A DNA stretch of 64,000 nt from Stomoxys calcitrans (taxonomy: Eukaryota > Arthropoda > Insecta > Diptera > Muscidae). Positions 1 to 10,292 of the stretch are shown piece after piece. Each line of letters begins with the position of its first letter. Position 1 is the stretch's first letter. The notes under the pieces are model-generated. The model had not been told where the DNA came from. It saw only the letters and a program-made list of their open reading frames with translations, and did not search any database. Made by a program: the position numbers and the translations under genes. The stretch spans positions 155,349,441 through 155,413,440 of the forward strand of contig NC_081553.1 of assembly GCF_963082655.1 (NCBI RefSeq). The letters run 5' to 3'.

Positions 1-943
1 CGATTTTGCGTAAGTGAGCTCGTAGTCCTATGTGTCCTGTTATGATACCAATCGCTTTACTGACCTCCTTCTTGCTTCCTTTCAGTAATAGCCTCGTCTT
101 CTCACGATCTGGATCGCCCCATAGGACTGCCAAGACTGTTCGTGACCTTACCGCCCTGGTTGTTATTGCCTTATGGCAATTTTACTGTCGGTAAATATGT
201 TCACACTCGACGTCCTCGCGATAGCACCACACCACTTCACGCATTACGTGATCGCCCGGATCTCCGCCTGCAGGACGGTATTATGGTCAGGCAGTCTAAA
301 ACAGATCTCAGTCCCTGGGTTCTCAATGTAAACCTCCGGTACCACTCTTTCCTCTAGCTTTGATCCATCCGTGTAACATGATCTTCCAGATGGCAATACT
401 AGGGTTCCGTCAATCCAAGACTGTGCCGATGGCAGCAGTGGCTCGCACTCGACTTCAAGGTTCATCTCAGGTATCCGATCAGAAACCTCTTCCCTTCTTT
501 CCAGGTTTCCTATCGTCGTCTCGATTATACCGCGATTGTATGAGCTGCTCCCGTCCTCAATCCATTCTCCCATCGCCTTAAGTCTCATAGCCGCAGTGAC
601 TGCCTTACACTTAATCTGTATGTCAATGGGTCGGATATCTAGAATAGTCTCCAGTGCCCTAGTGGGCTTGGTCCTCATCGCTGCGCCTATGCCAAGACAA
701 CATGTTCTCTGAACCTGTTGTATGGTCCTTATGTTGCACTTTTTCTCCATAGCAGTCCACCAAACGACTGAGGCGTAAGTAAGTATTGCCCTAATCACGT
801 TTCTGTAGAGCCAGTGTACTATCCTTGGATTTAGGCCCCATTTCGAGCCTACGGACCGTCAACAGTATGCACTATGCCCAACATCTGTGAGCCTTCTCCG
901 TGCGCTCCTAAATGTGATACATCCAACTAAGTTTCCTATCCTT
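1..943 (-). mobile_element. RH1: RNase H-type non-LTR retrotransposon, 3' half, decayed
   Basis: Minus-strand fragment of an I/R1/LOA-like non-LTR element. The longest open piece (798 down to 244) starts in the RT thumb with IRAILTYASVVWWTAMEKK, passes a connection segment (TRALETILDIRPIDIQIK) and enters an RNase H domain marked by YTDGSKLEE and the downstream QAEIRAIT acidic site. Below position 240 the frame is broken, but DPDREKTRLLLKGSKKEVS and GIITGHIGLRAHL, typical of the region after RNase H, can still be read. The piece is cut by the window edge on its 3' side. At about 943 it meets a second copy in the opposite orientation. It is a dead fragment: no start, no endonuclease and several frame breaks. 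Confidence 0.8.
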
Positions 944-2035
944 GATCACTCCTACGTCAAGGAAAGGTCGGTGGAGACTGCCCTGCACGAGGTTGTGCAT
1001 AAAATAGAAGAATCCTTCGATGCCAAAACGTACACCCTGGCGGTATGTATTCACATCGATGTGTGGACCACGCCCACTAGAGCACTGGAGACTATTCTAG
1101 ATATCCGACCCATTGACATACAGATTAAGTGTATTACTGCCACCGAGGCTATGAGACTTAGGCGATGGGAAAATGGATTGAGGACACGAGCATCTCATAC
1201 CATCGCGGTATAATCGAGGCGACGATAGGAAACCTGGAAGGAAAGGAAGAGGTTTCCGGTCCGTTACCTGAGACAACACTTGAGGAACCCTAGTATTGCC
1301 ATCTGGAATATCATATTAAACGGATGGACCAAAGCAAGAGGGCAGAGTGGACCTGGGTGTCTACATTGAGAATCCAAGGACTGAGATCTCTTTTAGACTG
1401 CCTGACCAAATTACGGTTCTGCATGCGGAGATGCGGGCGATAACGGAATGCGTGAGATGGTGTGGTGCTAACGCGAGGACGTCGAGTGTGAACATCATTG
1501 CAAACAGTAAAATTGCCATAAAGGCAATATCAACCAGGAGGATAAAGTCATGAACTGTCTAGGAAGGAGCAGTGTAGGAAGGAGATTAACTTTTTCTCTG
1601 AGGATGGCAATCGGCATCATTTGGGTGCCGGGCCATAATGGAGTATGGGGGAATGAAAGGCCAAATGATTTGGCAGAGAAGGCCGGAGGTTTGCCGTCAA
1701 TAAACTTGGTTAACCCAAAGCCTTTCGGGTCGACGCAGTCTGAGTTAAGGGCCTGGGCTACGAATGCGCCTGTTACACTGTGCAACAGCGAAACAGTCGG
1801 TAGGATGGCGAAAATCCTATTGGGTTAACCGGAAACCGGAGAGGATGAGGCTAAATTGGCAAGTGATAGCATGTATAGTTCATGTGGGGAGAATGATGAG
1901 ATGTTGGAGCATTTCCTATGTCATTGCCCGGCTTTAGCGGCTAAAAGACGCCGGTGGGGATACGATACCAGACATGAACCATAGTGTCATGGGGCGTATT
2001 AATATCCCCACCCTTTTTTCAACTCAACCTAACAA
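944..2035 (+). mobile_element. RH1 second copy, inverted, with internal deletion
   Basis: Plus-strand copy of the same family. It begins with an RT segment (SYVKERSVETALHEVV, then YTLAV near motif A). At about 1068-1075 it jumps straight to TRALETILDIRPIDIQIK, so most of the RT palm is missing. RNase H follows (1347-1550, RLPDQITVLHAEMRAITE), then WVPGHNGVWGNERPNDLAEK at 1622-1680 and a CCHC-like tail (ENDEMLEHFLCHCPAL, 1890-1940). Stops and frameshifts are frequent. The 3' end lies near 2035, after TTTTTTCAACTC. It is a pseudogene that shares most of its length with the minus copy on its left. Confidence 0.75.
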
Positions 2036-2971
2036 TACCGCAAACAAAAACCACTCGCAATAAAAATTTCAACTGCTCATAGATTGTTTGACAAATATTG
2101 GACCATAAAACATTTCCATCTTTTGTATTCGCCAAAAATTTTTACAATTTTATCGTAAACCAATACCCATTGTTTTTCATAAAAGAGGTTGACTTGTCGA
2201 AAACTTTATTTATAGCTAATGGATATCTGAACCCTGTTAATATTATTTTTTATTAAAATGTCTTCTGGCTATAACTACAAATTTAACAACGAACTAGAAG
2301 AAATACATTTGTAGGGTCCCAGATTAATATTTTTGCGTGTTTCAAACGGTTTGGCAAAATTAATGTACTCTCAACCAATGATAGTGGGTAAAAAATTAAA
2401 TAATAAACCCACTAAAAAAATAAAAATGTAGTGGAGCGGGGAGGAAGAGGGTACCTCCTACCGACCCCTGCCTTCAGATTCAATGCACTTATATTCTGTT
2501 GAAACTAATTTAAAATTAGCAGAATAAAGAATAATTTCAATTTTGAGCAATGTAAAATATTTCCGTTCTTGTATTAATTTTTTTTGGTTGTACTTACATA
2601 TCTCATTCCCTCATAGCGGGTACCATTGTATTTGTCGCCAGGTTTATCAAACGGGAACCTGCCGTTATAGCCCGATAAATATCCAGAAAGAGCAATCAGC
2701 ATCTACAGTAAAAGACAGAAATGTAGACAAAAACTGAGGGAATGAAAATTTCAAATTTTAATTTCAAATCATAAGAAAAGTTATATTAATAAATGTTAGT
2801 CATTAAAAATCCCCTTTGTAGGCGATGCTTTATACATAAAATATTGCGCAAATGAAATCTACGAAATATTAATGAATATAAATATTTGATGTTTTGTCAT
2901 TGAAAATCCCCTTGGTAGGCGATGCTTAATAGAAAATTATTGCGCAAATAAAATCTACAAAATATTAATTA
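2036..2971. other. AT-rich stretch, no gene recognised
   Basis: AT-rich spacer with only short open frames and no recognised motif. It contains one GC-rich island (2432-2470, GGAGCGGGGAGGAAGAGGG) and a pair of about 79-bp direct repeats at 2795-2970, annotated separately. Confidence 0.6.
2795..2970 (+). repeat. Pair of ~79-bp direct repeats
   Basis: Two diverged copies (about 2795-2873 and 2892-2970) share AAAATCCCCTT(T/G)GTAGGCGATGCTT, then ATTGCGCAAAT(G/A)AAATCTAC and AAATATTAAT. Period about 97 bp. Origin unknown. They lie directly upstream of a DINE-like element and could be flanking repeat units. Confidence 0.7.
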
Positions 2972-3658
2972 AAACAAGTAAGAGCGTGCTAAGTTCGGCC
3001 GGGCCGAATCTTATATACCCTCCACCACGGATCGCATTTGTCGAGTTCTATGCGCGGTATCTCTTTTTAGGCAATCAAAGAATATTGAATAAGAACTGTT
3101 ATGCTATTGGAGCAATATCAAGTTATAGTCCGATTCGGACCATAATTGAATGCCGAACATTGTAGAATTCATTGTGTAATATTTCAGTTCATTCGGATAA
3201 GAATTGCACCTTGTAGGGGCTTAAGAAGCAAAATCGGGAGATAGGTTTATATGGGAGCTGTATTGGTCTATTCAGACCATATTAGACACGTATGTTGAAC
3301 GTCATGAGAGAAGCCTTTGTACAAAATTTGTGCCAAATCGGATGAGAATTGCGCCCTCCAGAGGCTCAAGAAGTCAAGATCCCAAATCGGTTTATATGGC
3401 AGCTATATCAGGTAATGTACGGATTTGCGCCATACTAAGCACATTTAGTGGAAGTTATAACAAAACACCTCATGCAAAATTTCAGCCAAATGAGATGAGA
3501 ACTGCTCTATTGGCTCAAGACCTTTACTCCTTCGAAAGTTAGCGTGCTTTCGGGCGGAAATGGAATATATTTACTTTATGGGGTCTTAGGCGGATATTTC
3601 GAGGTGTTACAAATAGAATGACCAAATTAGTATACCCCCAACCTATGGTGGAGGGTAT
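2972..3658 (+). mobile_element. DINE-1/Helentron-like element, internally deleted
   Basis: Begins AAACAAGTAAGAGCGTGC, then TTCGGCCGGGCCGAATC and TATATACCCTCCACCA. Ends in TATACCCCCAACCTATGGTGGAGGGTAT. These subterminal inverted repeats are shared with the copies at 18588 and 22390. This copy is only about 690 bp. It has fewer internal units and lacks the (GGAC)n/GATCAAGAATATATATAC block seen before the 3' end elsewhere. There is no coding capacity. Relation to fly DINE-1 is inferred from the remembered TATACCC...GGGTATA ends and GACAGACGGACGG block of that family. Confidence 0.75.
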
Positions 3659-4074
3659 CACTACGTCACTACGAGATAAATATTACACTGAATATATTGC
3701 AAGGTGCTGTGCAAAAATAGATATCAGTGGATCACAAACGTCGTCGTCGTCGCTTTCGACGTTCGCGTCGTCGTCTCTTGAGCGTTTGTGAATGTGAGCC
3801 GGCAAAAAAAGTCGTGCATGAGTAACATTTTTTCTCGTCACCGTGCGTGAGTGGAAAATCTCTCACACGCGCATCTCTAATGTGACGCCTCCGATCTCTA
3901 CCGTGCGGCAATATACGCAACAGCAGCACCTCAGCCGCAGTGCTGGGAAGTTGATCTTTCTTTCAACTTAATTGCAATGGTCACCGAGGCAAGATCGATA
4001 GATAGTAGATTTTATAAGTCGGAAGGACATATTGATTGCAGCGACTCAGGAAACAAAGCTAACTAACAACTGTA
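3659..4074. other. No gene; CGT-repeat tract
   Basis: Contains a (CGT)n-rich tract at 3738-3778 with an imperfect palindrome around TTTCGACGTTCGCG. The arginine-rich minus-strand frame here (3732-3929) is a product of that tract. The rest is unclassified. Confidence 0.5.
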
Positions 4075-5285
4075 GCGCGCACAGTTACCATGGATTCAAT
4101 GTGCTACGTAAGGATAGCTTAAGATGTAGAGGTTGGGATTGGCTTTCGTGATACACCATTCCGTGCAGTATACAACAGTCTCGCCTGCGCCAAGCGCTAG
4201 TGACTTCTACATGGAATATATGGGGATAGCAGGCTAGTCCGGTACAGTCAAGATAGAGCTATCCAACATGTACTTACCGCCGGTTGGTAATAGTGACACA
4301 ACTAATGGCCCGTTATTAATGACCTTCTATCTAAACATAATGGCGTGGGCAATACGCATCACGTTTTATAGCATTCTCTAGGTAACAACTTTGCATTTGC
4401 ATTATATATCCTGATCTGTTGAGTGACGTATCCTGTCATGCCTTCATTTCTAAGAGATCAGACCACCTAATCATAATGCTCACCATCGTTCGACCACCCG
4501 ACTTCATAACGTTTATCAATCAATAGAAGGCCGATCGTGTCGGCATCAGTAAGTACACCAATCGCCGCTTCAGTGAGCTGACGCCTCCCTTAATTGTGCT
4601 AGTTCCCGAGAGAAATGCGTAACATTATAGCGGAAGCCGCTCGCTTTATACTAACCGGTGGAATGCCTCAAGTGCGTCCAATTTCCTGGCGCAGGCAGCG
4701 GTACTCGTAGACGATCGTGATGGGATTCGTTGCACAGACCCCACTAATCGCAGAATCAGCGAGCTGAATCTGGAAATAAGTAGAATTTGTGGCTGGAACA
4801 CTTGGATCAACGTTGATAATAAACCGGAGCAGGCAAGCTGTGGTCTACTGTAAAGTCACTCTCAAATCCCGAAAAGGGATAATAGACATGCCAAACTATT
4901 TGAGGACATTGCCAACACATCCCTCGGCCAGGTCTGAAGTGCTGGGTCGCGAATTATCTATGTGGTCGCCAGTCATTTCTGGAATTTTGGGATAAGAAGA
5001 CAAAACATCGTATGAAAGGGAGTTCCCAAAGGCGGGCTGATATCTCCGGCATTGTTTAACCTCTACCTATGCAGACGATTGTACGATCATGCATCAGGCC
5101 TCTACCCATTGTTGTCATTTTCGATAGGTTCAACGTCTTCCTCAACTAACTTGCCTCCTATTTCGCTACAAGAGATCTGAAGATATCTGCCACGAAATCT
5201 TCATCCACATTGTTCACTTTAAATACGCGTGAGGTGAATAATGAGCTGAATGTGATGGTCGAAGGAGAAATATTGTTTTATTGTC
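4075..5285 (+). mobile_element. JC element copy A (Jockey/CR1-group non-LTR), endonuclease to RT, decayed
   Basis: Plus-strand remnant of the family also present at 46441-54046 and 59530-61650. Readable pieces include GIGFRDTPFRAVYN (endonuclease entry), MEYMGIAVRSGTV-like text at 4211-4250, RNIIAEAARFI-like linker at 4617, a segment like LWSTVKSLSNP at 4840-4880, RT text (CRRLYDHASG around 5075, a damaged YADDCTIM box) and ATKSSSTLFTLNTREVN at 5190-5240. Many stops and deletions; no open frame exceeds 70 codons. It ends abruptly at about 5280 where the GT-rich repeat family starts. Confidence 0.75.
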
Positions 5286-5450
5286 ATTTTATAGCATACT
5301 AGCTGACCCGGGCCCGCTCCGCTGAGCCTTCTTTTACTTTATATGGAACAAAAGTTTCCTTAGAATATTTATTTTCGACAATTAAAGAGCTTTTAGTAAA
5401 AAATCATGCTACGAAAATAGTATATGGCTTGATTAACAATTTAACAATAT

Positions 5451-5530
5451 AAGTGCCTTTGTCCGAATCCCATATGATCTTTATTGGTCTAAGTGCCTTT
5501 GTCCGAATCCCATATGATCTTTATTGGTCT
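5451..5530 (+). repeat. Exact 40-bp tandem duplication
   Basis: 5451-5490 and 5491-5530 are identical (AAGTGCCTTTGTCCGAATCC followed by CATATGATCTTTATTGGTCT). Exact identity in otherwise decayed DNA implies a recent slippage or repair event. Confidence 0.95.
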
Positions 5531-6797
5531 ACGAATTTAAGTTTGGATGTTAGGTGTACTCCATTCTTAAAATACTTTATTTCAGCCCGCTTCTCTCATG
5601 ATATCTGATTTAGTGGTGTTTTCGGGGGTGAGGTGGTCTCCCAGGCACTTGGCCCTGAAAAAATATCAGCATCGTGCTCTTTCAAAAACCATTTATTTAA
5701 ACCGCATATTGCCATTGGTTTAGGGGAGTTTACACGATGAGGCGTCCCCCAAACACATGGCCTAAAATAGGCTATCAAAATCGTTTTCTAATCTTAGAGA
5801 CCATATATTGACAAGGTCGAAAATTTTTTACCCTTTGCGGGGTGTTTTGGTGGAGGGGTGATTCCCTAAATACATGGTCCTAAATTTGGATATCAAATTC
5901 GTATTCTACTCCCAAATACCTTTATTTGAGCCCTATTTTGCGATGTTCACTAAAAAATTTCTGCTTGTAGGGTATTTTGGGAAAGGGGTTGACCCCCAGA
6001 AAATTGGGTAACAATTCTTGCTCTACCCCCCAATATCTTTCATTAAATGTCCACATTGACGTGGTCTGTAAATATGGCCGATTTAGGGGTGTTTTAAGGA
6101 TTGGGTGGTCCCCCAAACACTAAGCCCGGAAAATATATCAGCAACGTGCTCTATTCTCATATATCTATATATCATTTATTTGAATCCCATATTTTGGGAA
6201 AGGGGTTGACCCCCAGAAAATTGGTCCCGAAAGTGGGTATCAATTCTTGCTCAACCCCCCCAATACCTTTCATTTAAGCTCCACATTGACATGGTCGGTA
6301 TATATGGCCGATTTAGGGGTGTTTTGGGGATTAGGGTGGTCGCCCAAACACTAAGCCCGGAAAATATATCAGCAACGTGCTCTATTCTCATATATCTATA
6401 TATCATTTATTTGAACCCCATATTGCCATTGGCCTCAAAGTTGGATATCAAATTCGTTTTCAAATCTCATTTAAACTCCTCATTGCAAAAGTCAGCAAAT
6501 ATGTCCACTTTGGTATATTGGCCCTAAAAACTATGAATATTTAGTTCCACTCTCTTTACGACCCAAATTGTCTTGGTGAGCAAATACGTCCTATTTGGGG
6601 GTTGTTATGGTGGTGGGACGTCCGCTAGACAGTCGGTCCCTAATGTTGATATCAGATACGTGGTCTACTCCCAAATTTGAGCCACATATTTCCATAGTCG
6701 GCAAACGTGACCGGCTTGGATGTGTTTTGGGGGATGGGCGGCCGCTCAGTGAGTTGGCCTTGAAAATATATATCGGATTCGTGTTCCACTTTAAAAA

Positions 6798-6893
6798 GGG
6801 GGGGGGCGTGGGGTGGTGTTGTGGGGGTGGGGTGGTGTTTTGGGGGTGGGGTGGTGTTTTGGGGGTGGGGTGGTGTTTTGGGGGTGGGGTGGC
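6798..6893 (+). repeat. G-rich minisatellite (20-bp unit)
   Basis: A run of nine G at 6798-6806 is followed by four units of about 20 bp of the form GGGGTGGTGTTTTGGGGGTG (anchors near 6811, 6831, 6850, 6870). Every unit carries two runs of four or five G, so G-quadruplex folding on the plus strand is plausible. Glycine-rich frames through it are artefacts. Confidence 0.9.
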
Positions 6894-7630
6894 CCCATAG
6901 ACACTTTTCACAAATATTGATATCAGATTTGTGCTTTACTCCCAAAGACTTTTTATTTGAGCCCCATGTGGCTATGGTCGAAAATGTGTCCCTTTGGAGG
7001 AGGTTTTTGGAGAGAGGCGGCCCCCAAACACTTGGTCTCATATTTGGATATCAGATTCTAATTCTACACTCAAATACCTTTTATTTAAGCCCCATATTCC
7101 CATGGTCAGTAAATAAGTCCTGTTTGGGGGTGTTTTGGGGAAGGGGTGGGCCCCTAGAAACGTGGTCTCACATTTGGATTCAGATTCGTATCAATTCTTG
7201 CTCAACCCCCCCAATACCTTTCATTTGAGTCCCATATTGCCATGATCGGTAAATATGTCCGATTTAGGGGTGTTTTGGGGGTTGGGTGCTCCCCCTAGCA
7301 CTTGGTTCGAGAAATGGATATCAGATACGTTTTCTTATCCTAAATATCTTTCATTTGAGTCCCAAATTGTCGTGATTGGTCTAAATATATGTTTGGTAGG
7401 TTTAAGGGTGGGGCGGCCCCCCTAGGTACCCCATCCGAAATTTGGATACCAAATTTTTATTTTTAGGGTACTATATGAGAGCACCCAAAATTTCGCTTAA
7501 ATCGCACCACCCGTCTCCGAGATCTGGCGTTTCTGAAAATTAGAGTAAGGGGGAGGGTCCGCCCCCCTTTAGATATCAAAAAATGTAGTACCCTATTTTC
7601 ACCACGGGATCATTATTATCATATTATTTT

Positions 7631-7829
7631 CACCACATTATTATTGGCCACGTACAAAACAATCATCCGGTCTTTGGTAAGTAATGCAGCGCCAGTGTGG
7701 TCTCGTCCGGAGTGTGACACGCAATGGAATAATCGAATCAGTCAGAATGCCGCTCTTCAAACTGCGACGAGCTGTCTCATTAGTTCTCACACGAGCCACC
7801 TCCATCAGGAGACAAAGATCCAATTATGA
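7631..7829 (+). pseudogene. JC element RT C-terminal fragment (copy 1 of duplication)
   Basis: Plus-strand frame reading ATYKTIIRSLVSNAAPVWS, then CDTQWNNRISQNAALQTAT and HLHQETKI. It matches TYKAIDRSVVSYAEPVWS... in the copy at 61400 and the block at 53360-53500. It is a short piece of the RT thumb with nothing else of the element attached, embedded at the end of the GT-rich repeat. Confidence 0.8.
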
Positions 7830-8329
7830 ATATATAAAATTTCATCCAAATTGGACAAGAGAATCGAGGGTCAAGAGTAATGGGCTATAATTTTGTCCTT
7901 AAAAATATTTATTGAAAATTGTCGATAAAAAAAAAATGTAGAAAATGTTTTCTTTTGAAAAGATGTTATTGGAATTTATCAAAACCTTTCTTTTGGTTGG
8001 TGAAATGGATATCAGATACGTTTTCCTATCCTAAATATCTTTCATTTGAGTCCCAAATTGTCGTGATTGGTCTAAATATATGTTTGGTAGGTTTAAGGGT
8101 GGGGCGGCCCCCCTAGGTACCCCATCCGAAATTTGGATACCAAATTTTTATTTTTAGGGTACTATATGAGAGCACCCAAAATTTCGCTTAAATCGCACCA
8201 CCCGTCTCCGAGATCTGGCGTTTCTGAAAATTAGAGTAAGGGGGAGGGTCCGCCCCCCTTTAGATATCAAAAAATGTAGTACCCTATTTTCACCACGGGA
8301 TCATTATTATCATATTATCATATTATTTT

Positions 8330-8528
8330 CACCACATTATTATTGGCCACGTACAAAACAATCATCCGGTCTTTGGTAAGTAATGCAGCGCCAGTGTGGT
8401 CTCGTCCGGAGTGTGACACGCAATGGAATAATCGAATCAGTCAGAATGCCGCTCTTCAAACTGCGACGAGCTGTCTCATTAGTTCTCACACGAGCCACCT
8501 CCATCAGGAGACAAAGATCCAATTATGA
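8330..8528 (+). pseudogene. JC element RT C-terminal fragment (copy 2 of duplication)
   Basis: Same sequence as 7631-7829, carried along by the 0.69 kb tandem duplication. It is not an independent insertion. Confidence 0.8.
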
Positions 8529-8869
8529 ATATATAAAATTTCATCCAAATTGGACAAGAGAATCGAGGGTCAAGAGTAATGGGCTATAATTTTGTCCTTA
8601 AAAATATTTATTGAAAATTGTCGATAGAAAAAAATGTAGAAAATGTTTTCTTTTGAAAAGATGTTATTGGAATTTATCAAAACCTTTCTTTTAGAAAAAA
8701 ATTTTAGGGATGCCCGGGCCTGAACAACATTTTGCCTTTAGACAATAATTCATTGAAAATTTTGTTGTCTTTAGAAAAAAATGTCTTTCAAGTTTTATCT
8801 TTATATAGAAAAAAATTTATTTTGTGATTTTTCATTTTGTTTTTGTTTCTATTTTGAGACATCAGGCCG

Positions 8870-8975
8870 TGCAGTGGCAGGTGACTGCTTTATTTGTCAA
8901 AATTGCCACTTATGTCCTAAAGACTCACATACTATTCGCAAATGTCCTCGTTTTCTAAAAATAAATCCCGACTAA
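8870..8975 (+). pseudogene. Gag-like zinc-knuckle scrap
   Basis: Short frame containing CFICQNCHLCPKDSHTIRKC followed by PRFLKINPD and a stop. The C-x2-C...H-x4-C spacing with a following FL resembles retroelement Gag knuckles. No neighbouring Gag or Pol motif is visible, so the family cannot be named. Could be chance. Confidence 0.35.
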
Positions 8976-9002
8976 CGGTTGGGGGAAATTCGAAACGCCA
9001 TC

Positions 9003-9086
9003 CTTAGGTTAGGTTGAAAAGAGGGTGCAGATATTAATCCGCCCCATGCCACTATGGACATACGCCTAAGCCAGTAATCGCTTAGG
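9003..9086 (+). repeat. GGTTAGG-containing interspersed repeat fragment
   Basis: Contains TAGGTTAGGTTG, then GGGTGCAGATATTAATCCGC and CACTATGGACATACGCCTAA. A second copy with the same order lies at 45478-45560. Probably the end of a retroelement family; unclassified. Confidence 0.7.
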
Positions 9087-9904
9087 CCGGAAAAGAACTC
9101 GCATTTGTCGAGTTCTTTTCCGGGCATCTCTTCTTTGGGAAATAGGTTATAAGAAAAGATTTCCTCTGCTATTAGAGCGATATCAAGATATGATCCGGTT
9201 TGGACCACAATTAAATTATATGTTGGAGACCTGTGCAAAATGTCAGCCAATTCGAATAAGAATTGCGCCCTTTGGGGGCTCAAGAAGTAAAATAGAGAGA
9301 TCGATTTATATGGGAGCTGTATCGGGCTATAGACCGATTCAGACCATAATAAACACGTATGTTGATGGTCATGAGAGAATCCGTCGTACAAAATTTCAGG
9401 CAAATCGGATAATAATTGCGACCTCTAGAGGCTGAAGAAGTCAAGACCCAAGATCGGTTTATATGACAGCTATATCAAAACATGGACCGATTTGAACCAT
9501 ACTTGGCACAGTTGTTGGATATCATAACAAAACACGTAGTGCCAAATCGGATAAGAATTGCGCCCTCTAGAGGCTGAAGAAGTCAAGACCCAAGATCGGT
9601 TTATATGACAGCTATATCAAAACATGGACCGATATGGCCCATTTACAATACCAACCGACCTACACTAATAAGAAGTATTTGAGCAAAATTTCAAGCGGCT
9701 AGATTTACTCCTTCGGAAGTTAGCGTGCTTTCGACAGACAGACGGACGGACGGACAGACGGACGGACATGGCTAGATCGACATAAAATGTCACGACGATC
9801 AAGAATATATATACTTTATGGGGTCTCAGACGAATATTTCAAGTAGTTACAAACAGAATGACGAAATTAGTATACCCCCCATCTTATGGTGGAGGGTATA
9901 AAAA
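9087..9904 (+). mobile_element. DINE-like element, 5'-truncated, with hairpin at the break
   Basis: Contains the internal units (AATTGCGCCCTTTGGGGGCT, AGATCGGTTTATATGACAGC), the GACAGACAGACGGACGGACG block, GATCAAGAATATATATACTT, and the 3' end ATACCCCCCATCTTATGGTGGAGGGTATA. The normal 5' end (GTGCTAAGTTCGGCC to CTCCACCAT) is missing. In its place stands a perfect inverted copy of the following 15 bases, forming a hairpin (9087-9123). No coding capacity. Confidence 0.85.
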
Positions 9905-10100
9905 TAATGGCATATAAATTAAAATGTGTTTTTATTTATTTTGTTGTATGGAATAACTTTTCTAAAACTACGCCATTTGCTTGGTTTACCTTTGAGATGA
10001 CAAAAAATGCTAGACTGATCGATTTTTTCTTCTCCGTAATAGATAATTTTTTAACAAATTACTTTCGTAAGCCATGATCTATATCTATTTTTATTTACCG

Positions 10101-10102
<2 letters not shown>
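9905..10102. other. Short spacer, target DNA of the Jockey element
   Basis: No gene. Its last seven bases, TACCGAA (10096-10102), are repeated at 13792-13798 and are read as the target-site duplication of the Jockey insertion. Confidence 0.6.

Positions 10103-10141
<39 letters not shown>
10103..10141 (-). repeat. Poly(A) tail of the Jockey element
   Basis: 39 consecutive T on the plus strand, so a poly(A) tail for the minus-strand element. It abuts the TACCGAA target duplication directly. An uninterrupted tail of this length is a sign of youth. Confidence 0.95.
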
Positions 10142-10143
<2 letters not shown>

Positions 10144-10292
10144 TTTAATTGCAACTAGCTTTCAATAAGAAGCTAACAAGCAATTTTTTTCAAATTTAAC
10201 ATAATTATAATTGAAAATATGTAAATTTTATATAATCTATCTGAAAATTTATTTTACATTGGAAACAAAAAGAAAATAAATAAGTTTAAAGC

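Larger units (their letters stand above)
5286..7620 (+). repeat. GT-rich interspersed repeat family with ~130-140 bp internal units
   Basis: Starts with TAGCTGACCCGGGCCCGCTC and ends with a conserved tail (GTACTATATGAGAGCACCC, CGTCTCCGAGATCTGGCG, ATGTAGTACCCTATTTTCAC). The body is built of diverged units of about 130-140 bp carrying TTTGAGCCCCATATTGCCAT, GGTCGGTAAATATGTCC, GGGGTGTTTTGGGG and CTCCCAAATACCTTTCATTTG. Unit anchors fall at about 6680, 6961, 7089, 7229 and 7359. No transposase or RT is visible. Reversed pieces recur at 56700-57540. Class unknown; a non-autonomous rolling-circle or foldback element is possible. Confidence 0.65.
7311..8692 (+). repeat. Tandem duplication of ~0.69 kb
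   Basis: Copy 1 is 7311 to about 7994 and copy 2 is 8002 to about 8692. They are almost identical over the whole unit: the tail of the GT-rich family, a JC fragment, and the segment AGAAAATGTTTTCTTTTGAA. Differences seen: TTCTTAT versus TTCCTAT near the left end, an 8-bp extra CATATTAT in copy 2 near 8300, and the length of an A-run near 7925/8625. The offset is 691 bp before and 699 bp after the 8-bp insertion. Confidence 0.93.

Noticed and set aside
1..2035. Twin-priming (5' inversion) as origin of the inverted RH1 pair
   Set aside because: The two parts overlap over most of their length, which twin priming would not give.
3732..3929. Arginine-rich minus-strand frame
   Set aside because: Produced by the (CGT)n tract; no domain and no codon signal.
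6591..7041. Glycine/tryptophan- and proline-rich open frames on both strands
   Set aside because: They are translations of the G-rich minisatellite and its flanks; the repeating composition explains the open frames.
9003..9020. Telomere-like GGTTAGG repeats (also 45478)
   Set aside because: Only two or three units, followed by the same unique sequence at both places, so part of a dispersed repeat and not an interstitial telomere.
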